Assembly (NCBI GenBank): GCA_002296965.1
Contig: DBIW01000031.1
Coordinates: 48,572-112,571, forward strand
DNA length: 64,000 bases
Direction of reading: 5' to 3'
Source: Treponema sp. UBA792
GTDB taxonomy: Bacteria; Spirochaetota; Spirochaetia; Treponematales; Treponemataceae
Shown here: piece after piece, positions 62,947-64,000 of the stretch
Position numbering within the stretch: position 1 is the first letter of the stretch
Layout: the number at the start of each line of letters is the position of its first letter
Position numbers and translations under genes: made by a program
Notes under the pieces: model-generated
Told to the model about the DNA's origin: nothing
Database searches by the model: none
The model's input: the letters and a program-made list of their open reading frames with translations, nothing else

Positions 62947-63948
62947 ATGAGAATTGCATTTTATGACACAAGATCATACGACCGGGAGGCTTTTACGGAA
63001 CAGAACCGGAATTTCCTCTACGAGATTGATTTTTTCGATTTTCATCTGAACGAGAAAACCGCTCTGACCGCAAAAGGCTATGATGCCGTATGTGTTTTCG
63101 TGAACGATTCATTGAACAAAAAGGTGATCGCGAAGCTGGGCGAGTGCGGAGTGAAAATAATCGCTATGAGGTGCGCCGGATTCAACAACGTTGATATTGA
63201 CGCCGTAAGGGAAGCCGGAATTACGGTTGTCCGCGTTCCGGCCTATTCTCCGCATTCCGTTGCTGAACACGCGGTCGCCCTTCTTATGGCTCTGACAAGA
63301 AGAATTCCGCAGGCTTATGTGCGCACGAAATCCGGAAATTTCACGCTTGACGGTCTTACCGGCCGTGATCTCTGCGGTCTTACAGGCGGCGTTCTCGGAA
63401 CGGGAAAAATAGGAAAGGTTATGGCCGATATTCTTGCCGGATTCGGAATGAACGTGATTCTCTATGATGTCTATCCTGACAAGGCCTGGGCGGAGCAGAA
63501 GGGCTATAAATATCTTCCGCTGATAGATTTTTTCAGGCAGAGCGATGTGCTGAGTCTCCACTGTCCGCTTACGGATGAGACGAAGCATATAATAAATGAC
63601 AAGTCTCTTGAGCTGATGAAACATGATGCCGTGATAATAAATACCGGACGCGGAGCGCTTATAGATACGCACGCTCTGGTCAACGCGCTGAAGCGCAGGA
63701 AAATCGGCGGAGCGGCGCTGGATGTCTACGAGGAGGAAAGCCGCTATTTCTTCACCGACTGGTCCGTTGACGTGATCCGTGACGATGTTCTTGCCCGCCT
63801 TCTGACTTTTCCGAATGTCATCATAACAAGTCACCAGGCATTCCTCACTTCCGATGCGCTTTCGGCGATTGCCGGGACAACACTGCAGAACATAAAGGAC
63901 TTTGAGGACGGCCGTGATCTTGTGAATCTTGTTCCCGGAACAAGATGA
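62947..63948 (+). CDS. D-2-hydroxyacid dehydrogenase, D-lactate dehydrogenase type
   Basis: A 333-residue NAD-dependent enzyme. NAD-binding motif GVLGTGKIGKV; catalytic Arg in INTGRGALID region with MRCAGFNNVD earlier, Glu in DVYEEES and His in TSHQAFLT. This text is close to fermentative D-lactate dehydrogenase (LdhA), reducing pyruvate to D-lactate. AGGTG precedes the ATG. It stands 31 bases after mraY. Another 2-hydroxyacid cannot be excluded. Confidence 0.92.
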   Translation: MRIAFYDTRSYDREAFTEQNRNFLYEIDFFDFHLNEKTALTAKGYDAVCVFVNDSLNKKVIAKLGECGVKIIAMRCAGFNNVDIDAVREAGITVVRVPAYSPHSVAEHAVALLMALTRRIPQAYVRTKSGNFTLDGLTGRDLCGLTGGVLGTGKIGKVMADILAGFGMNVILYDVYPDKAWAEQKGYKYLPLIDFFRQSDVLSLHCPLTDETKHIINDKSLELMKHDAVIINTGRGALIDTHALVNALKRRKIGGAALDVYEEESRYFFTDWSVDVIRDDVLARLLTFPNVIITSHQAFLTSDALSAIAGTTLQNIKDFEDGRDLVNLVPGTR

Positions 63949-63988
63949 TACAGCTGTTTCCGTAAATTTGCCGTTTCATTATGGAGGC

Positions 63989-64000
63989 ATGATAAAAAAG
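63989..64000 (+). CDS. Possible start of a gene running off the window
   Basis: GGAGG is followed by ATGATAAAAAAG at the very edge, the look of a gene start with a basic N-terminus. The GGAGG is only one base from the ATG, too near for this codon, so the real start may lie outside. Four codons are not enough to identify anything. Confidence 0.25.

Overview
The window reads as chromosomal DNA of a spirochaete, most likely a gut or rumen Treponema of moderate GC content. That assignment is an inference from protein recall: two-EF-G-style elongation factor, spirochaete-like SpoVG, the rplU-rpmA-obg-nadD-yqeK-LCP-rsfS gene order, and free-living sugar uptake with no outer-membrane SusC/D pair. 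Coding density is high, genes are in short operons, and no gap between genes exceeds 300 bases. I saw no insertion sequences, phage genes, CRISPR arrays or rRNA.

Layout. 1-3017: a divergent cyclic-di-GMP pair (receiver-GGDEF and membrane EAL protein). 3038-6706: copper ATPase with a fused CopZ-like tail, a YhcC-type radical SAM protein and tRNA-Val. 6840-7865: branched-chain aminotransferase. 8004-10032: a FIST sensor next to a soluble chemotaxis transducer. 10246-14335: a complete sugar-type ABC importer operon (binding protein, ATPase, two permeases). 14406-16671: glyA and a histidine phosphatase. 16793-20450: M28 peptidase, a small membrane protein, hisH-hisF-ruvB.

20518-41737 is an accessory block for acetylated galacto-/gluco-mannan: GH36 alpha-galactosidase, GH130 mannoside phosphorylase, a cytoplasmic CE2-type esterase, a lipoprotein, a 962-residue binding protein with carbohydrate-binding-like modules, two pairs of permeases, two unusual exported proteins (NHL-TPR-YIP1 and a DUF5696-like protein), a second binding protein, a GH26 mannanase with CBM35-like module and an exported SGNH esterase with a C-terminal jelly-roll. 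Mannan would be cut and partly deacetylated outside, imported as oligosaccharides, then deacetylated, stripped of galactose and phosphorolysed inside. No ATPase gene lies in this block, so the permeases must borrow one. The two divergent control regions of the block share a 10-base motif, GTAAATTAAC.

41847-64000 is mostly housekeeping: an EF-G paralogue, DUF2225 protein, truA, rplU-rpmA, obg-nadD-yqeK-LCP-rsfS, an extremely acidic small protein, ispE-spoVG-tRNA-Gln-rplY, tilS, a large exported TPR protein and an HtrA-like lipoprotein protease, lepA, a strongly diverged PurH-like protein, mraY and a D-lactate-dehydrogenase-type enzyme. Several genes (receiver-GGDEF, ispE, the CE2 esterase, perhaps hisH) have a -10 box only 8-10 bases before the start codon, which suggests leaderless messages.
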